Assembly: GCF_011392115.1 (NCBI RefSeq)
Contig: NZ_JAAJBT010000002.1
Coordinates: 434,001 to 498,000 of the forward strand
Direction of reading: 5' to 3'
Length of the DNA stretch: 64,000 bases
Origin: Flavobacterium difficile
Lineage (GTDB): Bacteria > Bacteroidota > Bacteroidia > Flavobacteriales > Flavobacteriaceae
Part shown: positions 42,542-51,418 of the stretch, piece after piece
How the letters are laid out: each line of letters starts with the position of its first letter
Position numbering within the stretch: position 1 is the stretch's first letter
Notes under the pieces: generated by a model
Told to the model about the DNA's origin: nothing
The model's input: only the letters and a program-made list of their open reading frames with translations
Databases searched by the model: none
Made by a program: the position numbers and the translations under genes

Positions 42542-43759
42542 ATGTTTCAAAAAATGAAATTCGGAATTGTAAAAGAAAGAAAAAATCCCCCAGATCGTCG
42601 AGTAGTTTTTACACCAAGTGAACTTTTAGAAGTCACGAAACTTTTCCCAAAAGCTTCAATAAAAATTGAATCTTCAGATGTTAGAGTATTTTCAGATTCA
42701 GAATATACCGATAAAGGATTTGAAGTTTCTGATAATCTTTCTGATTGTGATGTGCTTTTAGGTGTAAAAGAAATTCCAGTTGATGCTTTGCTTCCTAATA
42801 AAAAATATTTTTTCTTCTCACACACGATAAAAAAACAAGCTTATAATCGTAAATTATTACAAGCTTGCATAGATAAAAATATAGAATTGTATGACCATGA
42901 AACTGTTGTTGAAAAAGACAATACCCGATTAATTGGTTTTGGTCGTTATGCAGGAATTGTTGGTGCTTACAATGGTATAAGGGCATTCGGATTAAAATTT
43001 GATCTTTTTAATTTGCCGAAAGCTGAAACCTTACCTAATCAGGCTGCTTTAATAACACAGCTTAAAAAGCCTTTTTTACCTGCAATAAAAATTGTTTTAA
43101 CCGGTAGAGGTAAAGTGGCTATGGGTGCCAAAGAAATGTTAGATGGAATGAAAATTAAAGAAGTGTCTGTAGATGCTTACTTACAAAATACTTATACCTA
43201 TCCTGTTTATACAATAATTGATGTTAATGACTACAACACACATAAAGAAGGTGTAGCATTTGATAAATCAGATTTTTATACTAATCCGCAAAATTACGTG
43301 TCAAATTTTGAGCGTTTTGCAGAAGTATCAGACATTTTTATGGCAGGACATTTTTATGGAAATGGAGCTCCAGTAATTTTATCAAAAGAAATGTTAGCTT
43401 CTCCGAAATGTAAACTTAAAGTTGTAACAGATATTTCTTGCGATATAAACGGACCAATTGCGTGTACTTTAAGAGCAAGCACAATTGCCGAACCAAGTTA
43501 TGGTTATTTACCAGGTGAACACAAAGAAGTAGATATGTTTCATCCAAGCGCCATAGTGGTAATGGCCGTAGATAATTTACCTTGTGAATTACCAAAAGAT
43601 GCCAGTGAAGGCTTCGGAGTAATGTTCCTAAAACACGTAATTCCTGCTTTTTTTAATGGTGATGCAGATGGTGTTTTAGAAAGAGCAAAAATTACAGAAA
43701 ACGGAAAACTAACAACACGTTTTGCTTATTTGCAAAACTATTTAGATGGAAAAGAATAA
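42542..43759 (+). CDS. Saccharopine/alanine dehydrogenase-like NAD(P)-dependent oxidoreductase
   Basis: A 405-residue soluble enzyme of the AlaDH/PNT superfamily, nearest to NAD-dependent lysine-forming saccharopine dehydrogenase in layout. The N-terminal domain opens FGIVKERKNPPDRRVVFTP (substrate-side Arg/Lys), HDHETVV-like YDHETVVE follows, then a Rossmann part with IVLTGRGKVAMGAKEML (GxGxVxxG, about 183-200) and a late VVTDISCDINGPIACTLRASTIAEPSYGY. It probably acts on an amino acid or imino acid; which one is uncertain. M5 (MKFGIV, 42554) is an alternative start. A strong terminator follows. Confidence 0.8.
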   Translation: MFQKMKFGIVKERKNPPDRRVVFTPSELLEVTKLFPKASIKIESSDVRVFSDSEYTDKGFEVSDNLSDCDVLLGVKEIPVDALLPNKKYFFFSHTIKKQAYNRKLLQACIDKNIELYDHETVVEKDNTRLIGFGRYAGIVGAYNGIRAFGLKFDLFNLPKAETLPNQAALITQLKKPFLPAIKIVLTGRGKVAMGAKEMLDGMKIKEVSVDAYLQNTYTYPVYTIIDVNDYNTHKEGVAFDKSDFYTNPQNYVSNFERFAEVSDIFMAGHFYGNGAPVILSKEMLASPKCKLKVVTDISCDINGPIACTLRASTIAEPSYGYLPGEHKEVDMFHPSAIVVMAVDNLPCELPKDASEGFGVMFLKHVIPAFFNGDADGVLERAKITENGKLTTRFAYLQNYLDGKE

Positions 43760-43760
43760 A

Positions 43761-43787
43761 AAAAATCCCAAGAAATTGGGATTTTTT
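43761..43787 (+). terminator. Rho-independent terminator
   Basis: Stem AATCCCAA (43764-43771), loop GAAA, TTGGGATT (43776-43783), then a T-run. It closes the dehydrogenase gene. Confidence 0.9.
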
Positions 43788-43985
43788 AATTTCAGTTATC
43801 AGTCCTAACAATTTGTAAAACCCATTACGAATTCCATGCTTTTGTAATACGATTTAACTATACAAAATCACAACTACAACGATTTCGTTAAAAATTAAAT
43901 TTCAATTTTATAAATTTATGCCATAATATTTTGTTAATTAGCAATTAACTAATCATAAAACTATTAAAAATATAAACTACTATTT

Positions 43986-45758
43986 ATGAATTCAGAAAAC
44001 CAACCAACCAATTATCCCGCATTATATACACTAATTACCGTATTTTTCTTTTGGGGATTTATAGCTGCTGGAAACAGTATTTTTATACCATTTTGTAAAA
44101 ACTTCTTTTCGTTAGACCAATTTCAATCACAATTAATTGATTTTGCTTTTTATACAGCATATTATATTGGTGCATTATTGCTTTTTGCAATGGGAAATGC
44201 TACTGGTAAAGATATTGTTGGTACTTGGGGATATAAGAAAAGTATTGTGTATGGCTTATTGTTTTCTGCATTAGGTGCCGGAGCAATGATTATTGCAGTT
44301 GAAGCAAGTGTATATGCCGGAATGTTAGTAGGTTTATTCATTGTAGCATTAGGATTCTCTTTACAACAAACCGCAGCAAATCCTTTTGCAATTTTATTAG
44401 GTAATCCAAAAACAGGTGCGAGTAGAGTAAATTTAGGAGGTGGAATTAATTCTTTAGGAACAACTATTGGTCCAATTTTAGTAGCATTTGCTTTATTTGG
44501 AAGTGCAAAAGCAGTTTCAGACGAACAAATTAAAAGTTTACCTTTAGATAAAGTAGTGATATTATATGTTGTAGTGGGCTTACTATTTGTTGGATCTGCA
44601 GCGCTGTTTTATTTTTCTAAGAAAGTTCCAGCAGGAATTGCAACCGAACCAATGGAAAAAGCAAATAAAGCGCTGAGAACTTTAGTAATTATGACGGTTT
44701 TGTTGGCTGTAATGTTTACCCCAATTTTTCAAAGTTATAAAAGTGAAGAAGCTTTAAAAATTGAAAGATTAAGTAAAGAAATTGACCAGGCAAAGGAAAC
44801 CGCTAAAGTAGCCAGATTTACAGAAGAAGGTTTGAAAAATCATACTGCTGCCATTAGCCAAAAAGAAAATGAAGTTAAAACACTAAAAGTACCTTTGGAA
44901 CAATCTCGAATGTTATGGCTATCTGGAGCGTTATTAGTGGTTTTAGGTGGAATTCTATTTTCCTATTTATCAGCTAAGAAAAACGTAAACGGTTGGGGTG
45001 CGATGCAATATCCACAATTGGTATTAGGAATGTTAGCCATCTTTGTATATGTTGGAGTAGAAGTGGCTATTGGAAGTAATTTAGGTGAGTTGTTAAAATT
45101 AGAAGAATTTGGAAGCATGCAATCTTCTGATATTGCTCCCTACATCTCAATGTATTGGGGCGGATTAATGATTGGTCGTTGGGCTGGAGCTATTTCAGTT
45201 TTTAACTTACAAGGATCTAAAAAAACCATAGCATTAATCGTAGTGCCTTTAATTGCTTTTGCCGTTATTTTAGGTGTGAATATCATTTCTGGAAAAGATA
45301 TGAAGCCTTTATACTATTATGTACTTTGTATTTTTATACAAATTATTGCTTTCTTCTTAAGTAAAGATAAACCAGCTAGAACTTTAATGATTTTCGGTAG
45401 TTTCGGAATTATTGCCATGTTAATTGGATTGTTTTCTTCTGGAACAGTTGCTATTTATGCTTTCTTAGCTGGCGGATTAGCTTGTAGTATCATGTGGCCA
45501 GCAATTTTTAGTTTATCTATTATTGGCTTAGGAAAATATACTTCTCAAGGTTCAGCCTTTTTAGTGATGATGATTTTAGGTGGTGGAATTATTCCTCCTA
45601 TTCAAGGTAAATTATCCGATATTATCGGTATTCACCAATCGTACATAGTGGCGGTAATTTGTTTTGCTTATTTAACATTATTTGCCATTTTAGTCAAAGG
45701 AATTTTGAAAAAGCAAGATATTGATGTCGATGCTATTGAAGTAGAAGGTAGTCATTAA
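43986..45758 (+). CDS. MFS sugar transporter, FucP-like, with coiled-coil insert
   Basis: A 590-residue major-facilitator protein. The opening [29 protein letters not shown] and [40 protein letters not shown] match the fucose/glucose-galactose proton-symporter (FucP) group. It is longer than usual (about 430): between helices, residues about 248-305 form a charged coiled coil ([24 protein letters not shown]...). The substrate is a hexose or related sugar by family. It has its own terminator and no sugar-catabolic gene adjacent. Confidence 0.85.
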   Translation: MNSENQPTNYPALYTLITVFFFWGFIAAGNSIFIPFCKNFFSLDQFQSQLIDFAFYTAYYIGALLLFAMGNATGKDIVGTWGYKKSIVYGLLFSALGAGAMIIAVEASVYAGMLVGLFIVALGFSLQQTAANPFAILLGNPKTGASRVNLGGGINSLGTTIGPILVAFALFGSAKAVSDEQIKSLPLDKVVILYVVVGLLFVGSAALFYFSKKVPAGIATEPMEKANKALRTLVIMTVLLAVMFTPIFQSYKSEEALKIERLSKEIDQAKETAKVARFTEEGLKNHTAAISQKENEVKTLKVPLEQSRMLWLSGALLVVLGGILFSYLSAKKNVNGWGAMQYPQLVLGMLAIFVYVGVEVAIGSNLGELLKLEEFGSMQSSDIAPYISMYWGGLMIGRWAGAISVFNLQGSKKTIALIVVPLIAFAVILGVNIISGKDMKPLYYYVLCIFIQIIAFFLSKDKPARTLMIFGSFGIIAMLIGLFSSGTVAIYAFLAGGLACSIMWPAIFSLSIIGLGKYTSQGSAFLVMMILGGGIIPPIQGKLSDIIGIHQSYIVAVICFAYLTLFAILVKGILKKQDIDVDAIEVEGSH

Positions 45759-45778
45759 GCTTCATAGCTATTTTATAC

Positions 45779-45814
45779 ACTCCGTTAGTCTCTAGATTAG
45801 CGGAGTTTTTTTTT
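45779..45814 (+). terminator. Rho-independent terminator
   Basis: Outer stem ACTCCG (45779-45784) / CGGAGT (45801-45806) with further imperfect pairing inside and a run of nine T. Confidence 0.9.
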
Positions 45815-45895
45815 AGGTTTTTTGTTTATTCTCTTAACAAGCATTAAAATTTAGTTAAGTTTTTCAAAATTTTTTTTAAAAGATATTTTTTCAAC

Positions 45896-45903
45896 TACTT
45901 TTG
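45896..45903 (+). promoter_or_regulatory. -7 promoter element TACTTTTG for the NhaC-type transporter
   Basis: Matches TAnnTTTG. The expected start at about 45909 coincides with the first bases of the candidate riboswitch P1 stem. Confidence 0.6.
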
Positions 45904-45907
45904 CACC

Positions 45908-45983
45908 CGTTATCACGAATCTTTCAAAGATAGCAACCTGCAACAACAAGCAAGGTGCTAAAACGATAAGCCAAATCATTTGG
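45908..45983 (+). promoter_or_regulatory. Possible minimal SAM-I-like riboswitch
   Basis: The leader holds the SAM-I core in order: CGTTATCACGA (5' strand of P1), then AGCAACC and AAGGTGCTAAA (the two halves of the P3 ligand-binding helix, loop AACAACAA), then CGATAAGC (3' strand of P1). The usual P2 kink-turn/pseudoknot is reduced to ATCTTTCAAAGAT, and P4 is absent. A CCAAAT-C-ATTTGG hairpin (45971-45983) follows at once and could be the expression platform. The downstream NhaC-type transporter fits MetT, a methionine transporter often under SAM control. Confidence 0.5.
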
Positions 45984-46061
45984 AAAAAATGTTGTTTACT
46001 CTCATTTTTATTGTTTTTGATGAATTATTCGTGAGATATAATTTAAAAAAAATAATATTTT

Positions 46062-47372
46062 ATGAATTCAAATCAAAATCAAGGTAGTCTTTTTGCTTTG
46101 TTGCCTTTGGCAGTTTTTATTTTCACTTTTTTAGGAAGTGGAATCTTATTTAATGATTTTTATGCGCTGCCTTCATCTGTAGCTGTAACGTTAGGAATTA
46201 TCACCGCTTTTATCTTATTTAAAAATAGTACAGATGAAAAAGTAGATCAATTAATTGCTGGTTGTGGTGATTCCAAAATTATAACCATGTGTTTAATTTA
46301 CCTTTTGGCTGGTGCTTTTGCGACTGTAACTTCTGTAACTGGTGGAGTAGATGCTGTTGTAAATTTAGGAATAGAAAATATAAATTCTTCTTTTTTTCCT
46401 TTAGGAATTTTTGTTATTGCTTCTTTTTTATCTACCGCTACAGGAACTTCAGTAGGCTGTATCGTAGCTTTAGGTCCTATTGCAATTTCGTTAGCAGATA
46501 AATCGGGTGCCTCATTGCCTTTAATTGGTGGTGCATTATTAGGAGGAGCCATGTTTGGTGATAATTTATCTATGATTTCAGATACTACCATTGCGGCAAC
46601 TCAGTCATTGGAATGTCAAATGAAAGATAAATTTAAAATTAACTTATTAATTGCACTTCCTGCAGCTGTATTAACGCTTTTGGTTTTACTGTTTTTAGGT
46701 TATGGTGGTAGTCAAATTCCAGTACAAGCTGGTGATTATGAATTGATTTCTATTATGCCTTATATTTTAGTAATTGTCTTGGCGGTTATCGGCATAAATG
46801 TTTTCGTTACTTTAATTATAGGAATCGTTGCAGCTGGTATTTTAGGATTTACGATTGGTGATTTTACGATTTTAACTTTTTCTAAAGCCATTTATCAAGG
46901 ATTTACAAGTATGACAGATATTTTTCTGTTATCGATGTTAACGGGTGGTTTAGCGGCTTTAGTTGAAAAAGCTGGAGGTATTGCCTTTTTATTACATCAA
47001 ATAAAAAAACGTGTAAAAACGAAACGTTCTGCACAAATGGGTATTGGAGCTCTTGTAGGTTTGGTAAATGTGGCGATTGCAAACAATACGGTTTCGATTG
47101 TAGTTACTGGAGGAATCGCCAAAGAAATTAACGATGAATTCGGACTTAATGCCAAAAAAACAGCAACCATTTTAGATATTTTTTCTTGTGTTTTTCAAGG
47201 TTTGTTACCATATGGTGCTCAGGTATTATTAATCATTAGTTTTTCTAAAGGAGCGTTAAGTTGGTTAGATTTAGTAACTAATGCTTGGTATTATTTCTTT
47301 TTGTTTTTACTTACCATTTTAGCAATTTATACTAAATTTTGGGACAAATGGATTGAAAAATATATCAAATAA
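46062..47372 (+). CDS. NhaC-family transporter, possible methionine transporter MetT
   Basis: A 436-residue protein with about eleven membrane helices of the NhaC Na+/H+ antiporter superfamily, including GGSFGTSxGCIVALGPIAISLADKSG-like STATGTSVGCIVALGPIAIS and GGAMFGDNLSMISDTTIAATQ. These motifs fit NhaC, but the superfamily also contains the methionine transporter MetT. The SAM-riboswitch-like leader makes methionine uptake the better guess. Single gene with its own promoter and terminator. Confidence 0.8.
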   Translation: MNSNQNQGSLFALLPLAVFIFTFLGSGILFNDFYALPSSVAVTLGIITAFILFKNSTDEKVDQLIAGCGDSKIITMCLIYLLAGAFATVTSVTGGVDAVVNLGIENINSSFFPLGIFVIASFLSTATGTSVGCIVALGPIAISLADKSGASLPLIGGALLGGAMFGDNLSMISDTTIAATQSLECQMKDKFKINLLIALPAAVLTLLVLLFLGYGGSQIPVQAGDYELISIMPYILVIVLAVIGINVFVTLIIGIVAAGILGFTIGDFTILTFSKAIYQGFTSMTDIFLLSMLTGGLAALVEKAGGIAFLLHQIKKRVKTKRSAQMGIGALVGLVNVAIANNTVSIVVTGGIAKEINDEFGLNAKKTATILDIFSCVFQGLLPYGAQVLLIISFSKGALSWLDLVTNAWYYFFLFLLTILAIYTKFWDKWIEKYIK

Positions 47373-47393
47373 ATTCTCAAATTAAAATTTAAA

Positions 47394-47428
47394 ACTCCGA
47401 TAGTATTTATATGGCTATCGGAGTTTTT
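47394..47428 (+). terminator. Rho-independent terminator
   Basis: Stem ACTCCGATAG (47394-47403) / CTATCGGAGT (47415-47424) followed by T-run. The next 200 bases to the DUF1361 gene hold nothing recognised. Confidence 0.93.
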
Positions 47429-47632
47429 TATGTAAAAAAATAAATATCGAATAAACACATATTCATTTAAATATTTATTTTATAAACCGATATAAGCTAA
47501 TGAAAAGCTGTAATGTTTGGTTTTTTAAAAATTGATAATGTGTAAAAAATAATATAGTAATACCAACTGTAATTTTAAAAATCTAATAGTCAATAGATTT
47601 AAAAAGAACATTCTATCATTTAAATCATTTAT

Positions 47633-48304
47633 TTAATCTGTCTTGTGGTTATAATTCTTCACTTTCAAGTTATAGAAAATGATGTAACTAATTAGTATCA
47701 TTAATCCGAATTGAATTGTGTAAATGATAGTTTCAATCTTAAAAAGCGCTTCAATTGATGTATAAACTAATGCAATCGGCTTGGAAATAATATCCCAACT
47801 GTTATAACGTAACACTCGTCCTAAATAAATTCCAAAAGCAGATAAAAAACTAATTGACACTATAAATAAGTATCCCATTTTGTTGCCGTATTTCGCCATA
47901 GTTAATTGATGAATGTGATGTAAGGAAAGCAAGCCAATATAAAATCCAGCAATACTAAAACTTGATAAAATGAGCAGATCTAAGCCAAATTGTAAAGAGT
48001 CTTTGAAATGCAAATGAGTAAAATCAGTTAAGATGTAGAATGTGTTTGGAATGAATAACACCCAAATAAAAGCAGAAACACAGTTTTGAAATTTTTTAGT
48101 TGAATCAAAAAAATTTGAGTAAATATTCGATGACAAAACATAAGGAATTATTGCTAAAAATAAATTCCATATTAAAAATAAGAGATACATAGTATGTGTA
48201 ATTTTTACTCTAAGTAATAATAAAGTAATGGCTACTATTGAAGCCAACCAAATCAAAGTGTCTTGTTTTCGATTTAAAACGTAAATAGTGATGATTTTGT
48301 TCAT
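47633..48304 (-). CDS. DUF1361 family membrane protein
   Basis: A 223-residue protein with six predicted membrane helices. The segments FLIWNLFLAIIPYVLS and WVLFIPNTFYILTDFTHL are characteristic of DUF1361. Function unknown. A TACTTTG-N5-CAAAGTA palindrome lies upstream (48367-48385), so it is probably controlled by the winged-helix regulator encoded next to it. Confidence 0.85.
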   Translation of the reverse strand: MNKIITIYVLNRKQDTLIWLASIVAITLLLLRVKITHTMYLLFLIWNLFLAIIPYVLSSNIYSNFFDSTKKFQNCVSAFIWVLFIPNTFYILTDFTHLHFKDSLQFGLDLLILSSFSIAGFYIGLLSLHHIHQLTMAKYGNKMGYLFIVSISFLSAFGIYLGRVLRYNSWDIISKPIALVYTSIEALFKIETIIYTIQFGLMILISYIIFYNLKVKNYNHKTD

Positions 48305-48366
48305 TTTATAGATATGTTTATTTAATATTAATTTAAATATTTTGGGTTTTTTACTTATAGTTAAAG

Positions 48367-48385
48367 TACTTTGAAATTCAAAGTA
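48367..48385. promoter_or_regulatory. Operator palindrome TACTTTG-N5-CAAAGTA
   Basis: Perfect 7-base arms around AAATT, upstream of the DUF1361 gene. A 13-of-14 copy lies before the gene at 50012, and a compact version before the regulator itself. Confidence 0.6.
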
Positions 48386-48404
48386 TATGATTAAAAAAAT
48401 AGGG

Positions 48405-48701
48405 TTATTTTGTTTTTAATAATTTTTCTAGCGCAGCAATATGATCCTGAAAGGCTTTTTTACCAATAGGAGTAATGCTATATTTTGTATTGGGCTTTTT
48501 ACCAATAAATTGTTTTTCAACGGCAATAAATTCATCGGATTCTAAAGCTTTGATGTGACTGGCTAAATTTCCGTCAGTAGCACCTAAAAATTCTTTCATC
48601 GCATTAAAATCCACAGATTCATTCACCATTAGAACCGACATAATTCCGAGTCGTATTCTATGGTCAAATGCTTTGTTGATATTTTGGATGATGTTTTTCA
48701 T
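48405..48701 (-). CDS. Winged-helix transcriptional regulator
   Basis: A 98-residue DNA-binding protein with a single winged helix: HRIRLGIMSVLMVNESVDFNAMKEFLGATDGNLASHIKALESDEFIAVEKQFIGKKPNTKYSITPIGKKAFQDHI. The recognition helix is ATDGNLASHIKALE. It resembles the short MarR/PadR-like regulators common in Bacteroidota, which usually repress an adjacent membrane-protein gene. Palindromes with TACTTTG arms flank it on both sides and are its likely targets. Confidence 0.85.
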   Translation of the reverse strand: MKNIIQNINKAFDHRIRLGIMSVLMVNESVDFNAMKEFLGATDGNLASHIKALESDEFIAVEKQFIGKKPNTKYSITPIGKKAFQDHIAALEKLLKTK

Positions 48702-48736
48702 GGTTTATACTGAACTTGTTTCAGTGTCTATTTATT

Positions 48737-48752
48737 TACTTTTGCAAAAGTA
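48737..48752. promoter_or_regulatory. Palindrome TACTTTTGCAAAAGTA at the regulator promoter
   Basis: A perfect 16-base palindrome in the 72-base gap upstream of the winged-helix gene. It contains TACTTTTG, a -7-like element, on both strands. Probably the promoter with an operator for autoregulation. Confidence 0.55.
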
Positions 48753-48773
48753 TTAATAATTATCAAAAACTAC

Positions 48774-49379
48774 TTATAATAATTCAGAATCGTGTAATTG
48801 TGATGGTGCAACTACTTTTTCATTAAACGGAATTTGAGAACCATAGCGCTGATATAAAATTCTTTTAACTAGCGGATTTTCTAAATTAAAATCTTTCAAT
48901 TCTTTCGTTTCGCAAATTTCAATATTAGCTCCATTTTGATAGATTTTCCATACTAATTCAGAACAATACATTTCCGAATCTGACCAACCTAAATAAATAT
49001 CATAGTTTTTATTTAGCAACTTTGACCCATAGGTTTTCATTGCTTTCACTTGCGAATCAGTAAGTTGTGCTACTGATTTTTTTAAACGTTTGACAACATA
49101 TTTTGCATCTTTTCCATGTGTAATCCAATCAGACAAAAGTGTAATTTTAACTGGTTGAACCGCTTCATATACATACGTTTTTCCTTCTTCTATAAAAATG
49201 ATACCACAATGAGAAAATTTAGAATTGGTGGCTATTCTAACTGCTTCGCATTGTTCAGATTCTGAAGTTTGAAAAATAATATCTCCGTTTTGAAATTCAG
49301 TAAAGTTGGTTTTACTATTTCCACATGAAAATAGAAGCACCATACAAATTGAAACTATTGAAAGAATTATTTTTTTCAT
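48774..49379 (-). CDS. YiiX/NlpC-P60-type permuted papain-fold hydrolase, lipoprotein
   Basis: A 201-residue lipoprotein: signal peptide and lipobox ending in Cys19. The mature part has the YiiX signature in permuted order, with the histidine first (KFSHCGIIF, His57) and the catalytic cysteine later (MYCSELVWKIY, Cys139). The family consists of thiol hydrolases acting on amide or ester bonds of cell-wall or lipid substrates. It lies 12 bases downstream of the membrane protein gene, so probably the second gene of an operon controlled by the winged-helix protein. Confidence 0.85.
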   Translation of the reverse strand: MKKIILSIVSICMVLLFSCGNSKTNFTEFQNGDIIFQTSESEQCEAVRIATNSKFSHCGIIFIEEGKTYVYEAVQPVKITLLSDWITHGKDAKYVVKRLKKSVAQLTDSQVKAMKTYGSKLLNKNYDIYLGWSDSEMYCSELVWKIYQNGANIEICETKELKDFNLENPLVKRILYQRYGSQIPFNEKVVAPSQLHDSELL

Positions 49380-49391
49380 TTGATACTTTGT

Positions 49392-50012
49392 TTATTTATT
49401 TCTATCATATTTAAACCACATCATTCCGCCATAAAAAATATGGCAAAACCCGAAGCCTAACATCCATAAAGGAATGCTGTATTGGTAAAAGTAAGCAGAT
49501 AATAATCCAATAATTGTTATGGTAATTCCAAGGTATTTGACATCACCTAAAGTATATTTACTTGCGTGGATACAAGCCATACCATAAAAAAGTAAGGTTG
49601 TAGGAATAATCAATTCGTAAAATTGTCTTTCAATTAAAATTAAAACTAAAACACCACCAGTAGCTAAAGGAATTCCGAAATTTATAACTAATCTTTTAGA
49701 AGTTTCGTTCCATAATTTTACACCTAACTTTTTTGATTTTGAATTACTTAAAAGTAAACCTGAAAATATAGATAAATGTATGATTACTAAAGCAATTACA
49801 ATTAATTTATTTTCTAATACTTGCGCACTTTCATAAGTCAAATACTCATTTGCAAAGTATTTATCAATTAATTCATTGGCATACCAACCGCCAACTAATG
49901 CATAAATACCCGCCAATACACCAGACAAACCGCTTAAAGAAATAAATTGCGACGATTTACGCATCATTTCTTTAATGTCTTTTAAGTCGTTTAAATAATT
50001 TTTTTCTTCCAT
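49392..50012 (-). CDS. Membrane protein of unknown function
   Basis: A 206-residue protein with a cytoplasmic N-terminus of about 20 residues and six likely membrane helices. The sequence ISLSGLSGVLAGIYALVGGWYA opens helix one, and WMLGFGFCHIFYGGMMWFKYDRNK ends the protein. Homologues in Flavobacteria accompany a short winged-helix regulator, as here. No biochemical function known. Confidence 0.75.
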   Translation of the reverse strand: MEEKNYLNDLKDIKEMMRKSSQFISLSGLSGVLAGIYALVGGWYANELIDKYFANEYLTYESAQVLENKLIVIALVIIHLSIFSGLLLSNSKSKKLGVKLWNETSKRLVINFGIPLATGGVLVLILIERQFYELIIPTTLLFYGMACIHASKYTLGDVKYLGITITIIGLLSAYFYQYSIPLWMLGFGFCHIFYGGMMWFKYDRNK

Positions 50013-50019
50013 TTTAAAG

Positions 50020-50038
50020 TGCTTTGAAAAACAAAGTA
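50020..50038. promoter_or_regulatory. Operator palindrome TGCTTTG-N5-CAAAGTA
   Basis: One mismatch from the site at 48367, same five-base spacer, placed eight bases upstream of the ATG of the membrane protein gene at 50012. Confidence 0.55.
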
Positions 50039-50098
50039 ATTAATAAAAAGTGAAATACACAACTTTTTTTATTTATTTTTGGATAAATATTAGTTTTG

Positions 50099-50455
50099 AT
50101 GAAACCTGCAGCGCTTTATATTTTAAATCAACCACAACAATATCAGGAAATTATACATTATGTTTGTGGTGTTATAGAACAAGAGTTTCCTGAGGTTGTC
50201 ATGCTTTTTAAATGGAAAATTCCTTTTTATTATGATGGAAATAAACCATTTTGCTACATTAATGTTAGTCAAAAAAAGAAATTTGTTGATGTGGCTTTCT
50301 TTTATGGAAATCAATTAACGAATCATATGGGTTATTTAAATTCCGAAGGCAGAACTCAAATTAAATCTTTACGTTATTTTTCTTTGGATACCATTCCAGA
50401 TAATATATTAAGAGAAGTGATACAAGAAGCAAAGTTGTTGTATAAAAAAACGTGA
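50099..50455 (+). CDS. DUF1801 domain protein
   Basis: A 118-residue protein of the DUF1801/YdhG type, with EVVMLFKWKIPFYYDGNKPFCYINVSQKKKFVDVAFFYG as the family core. The fold resembles a small steroid-binding-like domain; no enzymatic role is established. The ATG at 50099 is preferred to a TTG three bases before. Divergent from the 50012 gene. Confidence 0.85.
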   Translation: MKPAALYILNQPQQYQEIIHYVCGVIEQEFPEVVMLFKWKIPFYYDGNKPFCYINVSQKKKFVDVAFFYGNQLTNHMGYLNSEGRTQIKSLRYFSLDTIPDNILREVIQEAKLLYKKT

Positions 50456-50475
50456 TACTATAAAATACCACGTTT
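50448..50475. terminator. Hairpin between convergent genes
   Basis: Stem AAACGTG (50448-50454) / CACGTTT (50469-50475) includes the stop codon of the DUF1801 gene. An A-run to the left supports termination of the minus-strand gene; the T-run on the right is weak. Confidence 0.5.
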
Positions 50476-50497
50476 CATAATTTATAAGATTGCTTCC

Positions 50498-51400
50498 TTA
50501 CAATCTAAAAATTCCTCCAACTGTAATTATACTCTGTAAAAACCAGAAGTTTTGTGCAGCTTTGTCGTTTTTAAATTGCGTAGTTCTAATGTTATTCATT
50601 TCAATGTAACCACCTTTTACTTCTGTTTGCAAGAAAAAATGTTTGAAAATAGTAAAATTTAATCCAGCTTTTGCTGAAATTCCGAATCCAGATATGTGAA
50701 ATTGATCGTATCTATCTTTTCCTAATAATCTAGTATTCGTTTTTGGTAATAATATTCCAGCACCAATACCTTCCGTTACATTAATTTGAAATTTATCGCT
50801 GTTCCAAGATTTGAATAATTTAGAAGAAATATCATCAACTCTTGAAAACTCAGTATTGATATAATTCAAGCCATCAGTATGTTCAAAAGTTAAAAAGGGC
50901 GGCGGATTTGAGTCGTTATCAGGCGTATAATTCGTATAAAAATTAACGGGTGTATTGTTATAATTGCCATTATAAATCGCACCATTTTCAGTAACTGGAA
51001 GGTTTACATAACCGCTAACATTTGCAGTTTGATTTTGTTTAAAAACATATTTCATGTGATCAAAACCAATAGAAATATTATACTTGTCGTTAATAAAATA
51101 ACCCAATCTGAAATTAGTTTGAGGAATTGTCATTCTTGCTGGATTTACATAATCAATATGATAGCCTTTTGGTTTATCATTAGCCTGAGCATCGTGAACT
51201 ACGAAATCGTAATTATCTCCAGTAAATCTTATGTCGGATTTTGAGTAAGTTTCACGGTTTCCACCCCAAAATATGTAAAATTTTCCTTTATTATGTGAAG
51301 TGTAATTTTCTTTTAAAACGGGTAAATCTCCTTTATTTTCTGTTTGAGCGAAGCTGGTTATGGCTGTTAAAGTGATTATTAATGTTGCTATTTTTTTCAT
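50498..51400 (-). CDS. Outer-membrane beta-barrel protein
   Basis: A 300-residue protein with a signal peptide (MKKIATLIITLTAITSFAQ). The mature part has alternating hydrophobic strands typical of a barrel (GKFYIFWGGNRETY, FRLGYFINDKYNISIGFDHMKYVF, GFGISAKAGLNFTIFKHFFLQTEVKGGYIEM) and ends with an aromatic-rich strand. No transport substrate can be told. It lies 19 bases after kdsA on the same strand and may be cotranscribed. Confidence 0.75.
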   Translation of the reverse strand: MKKIATLIITLTAITSFAQTENKGDLPVLKENYTSHNKGKFYIFWGGNRETYSKSDIRFTGDNYDFVVHDAQANDKPKGYHIDYVNPARMTIPQTNFRLGYFINDKYNISIGFDHMKYVFKQNQTANVSGYVNLPVTENGAIYNGNYNNTPVNFYTNYTPDNDSNPPPFLTFEHTDGLNYINTEFSRVDDISSKLFKSWNSDKFQINVTEGIGAGILLPKTNTRLLGKDRYDQFHISGFGISAKAGLNFTIFKHFFLQTEVKGGYIEMNNIRTTQFKNDKAAQNFWFLQSIITVGGIFRL

Positions 51401-51418
51401 TTGGGCGTTCTAGTTTTC

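Noticed and set aside
46289..46591. ORFs within the NhaC-type transporter gene (both strands)
   Set aside because: Shadows with extreme composition inside a clear membrane-protein gene.
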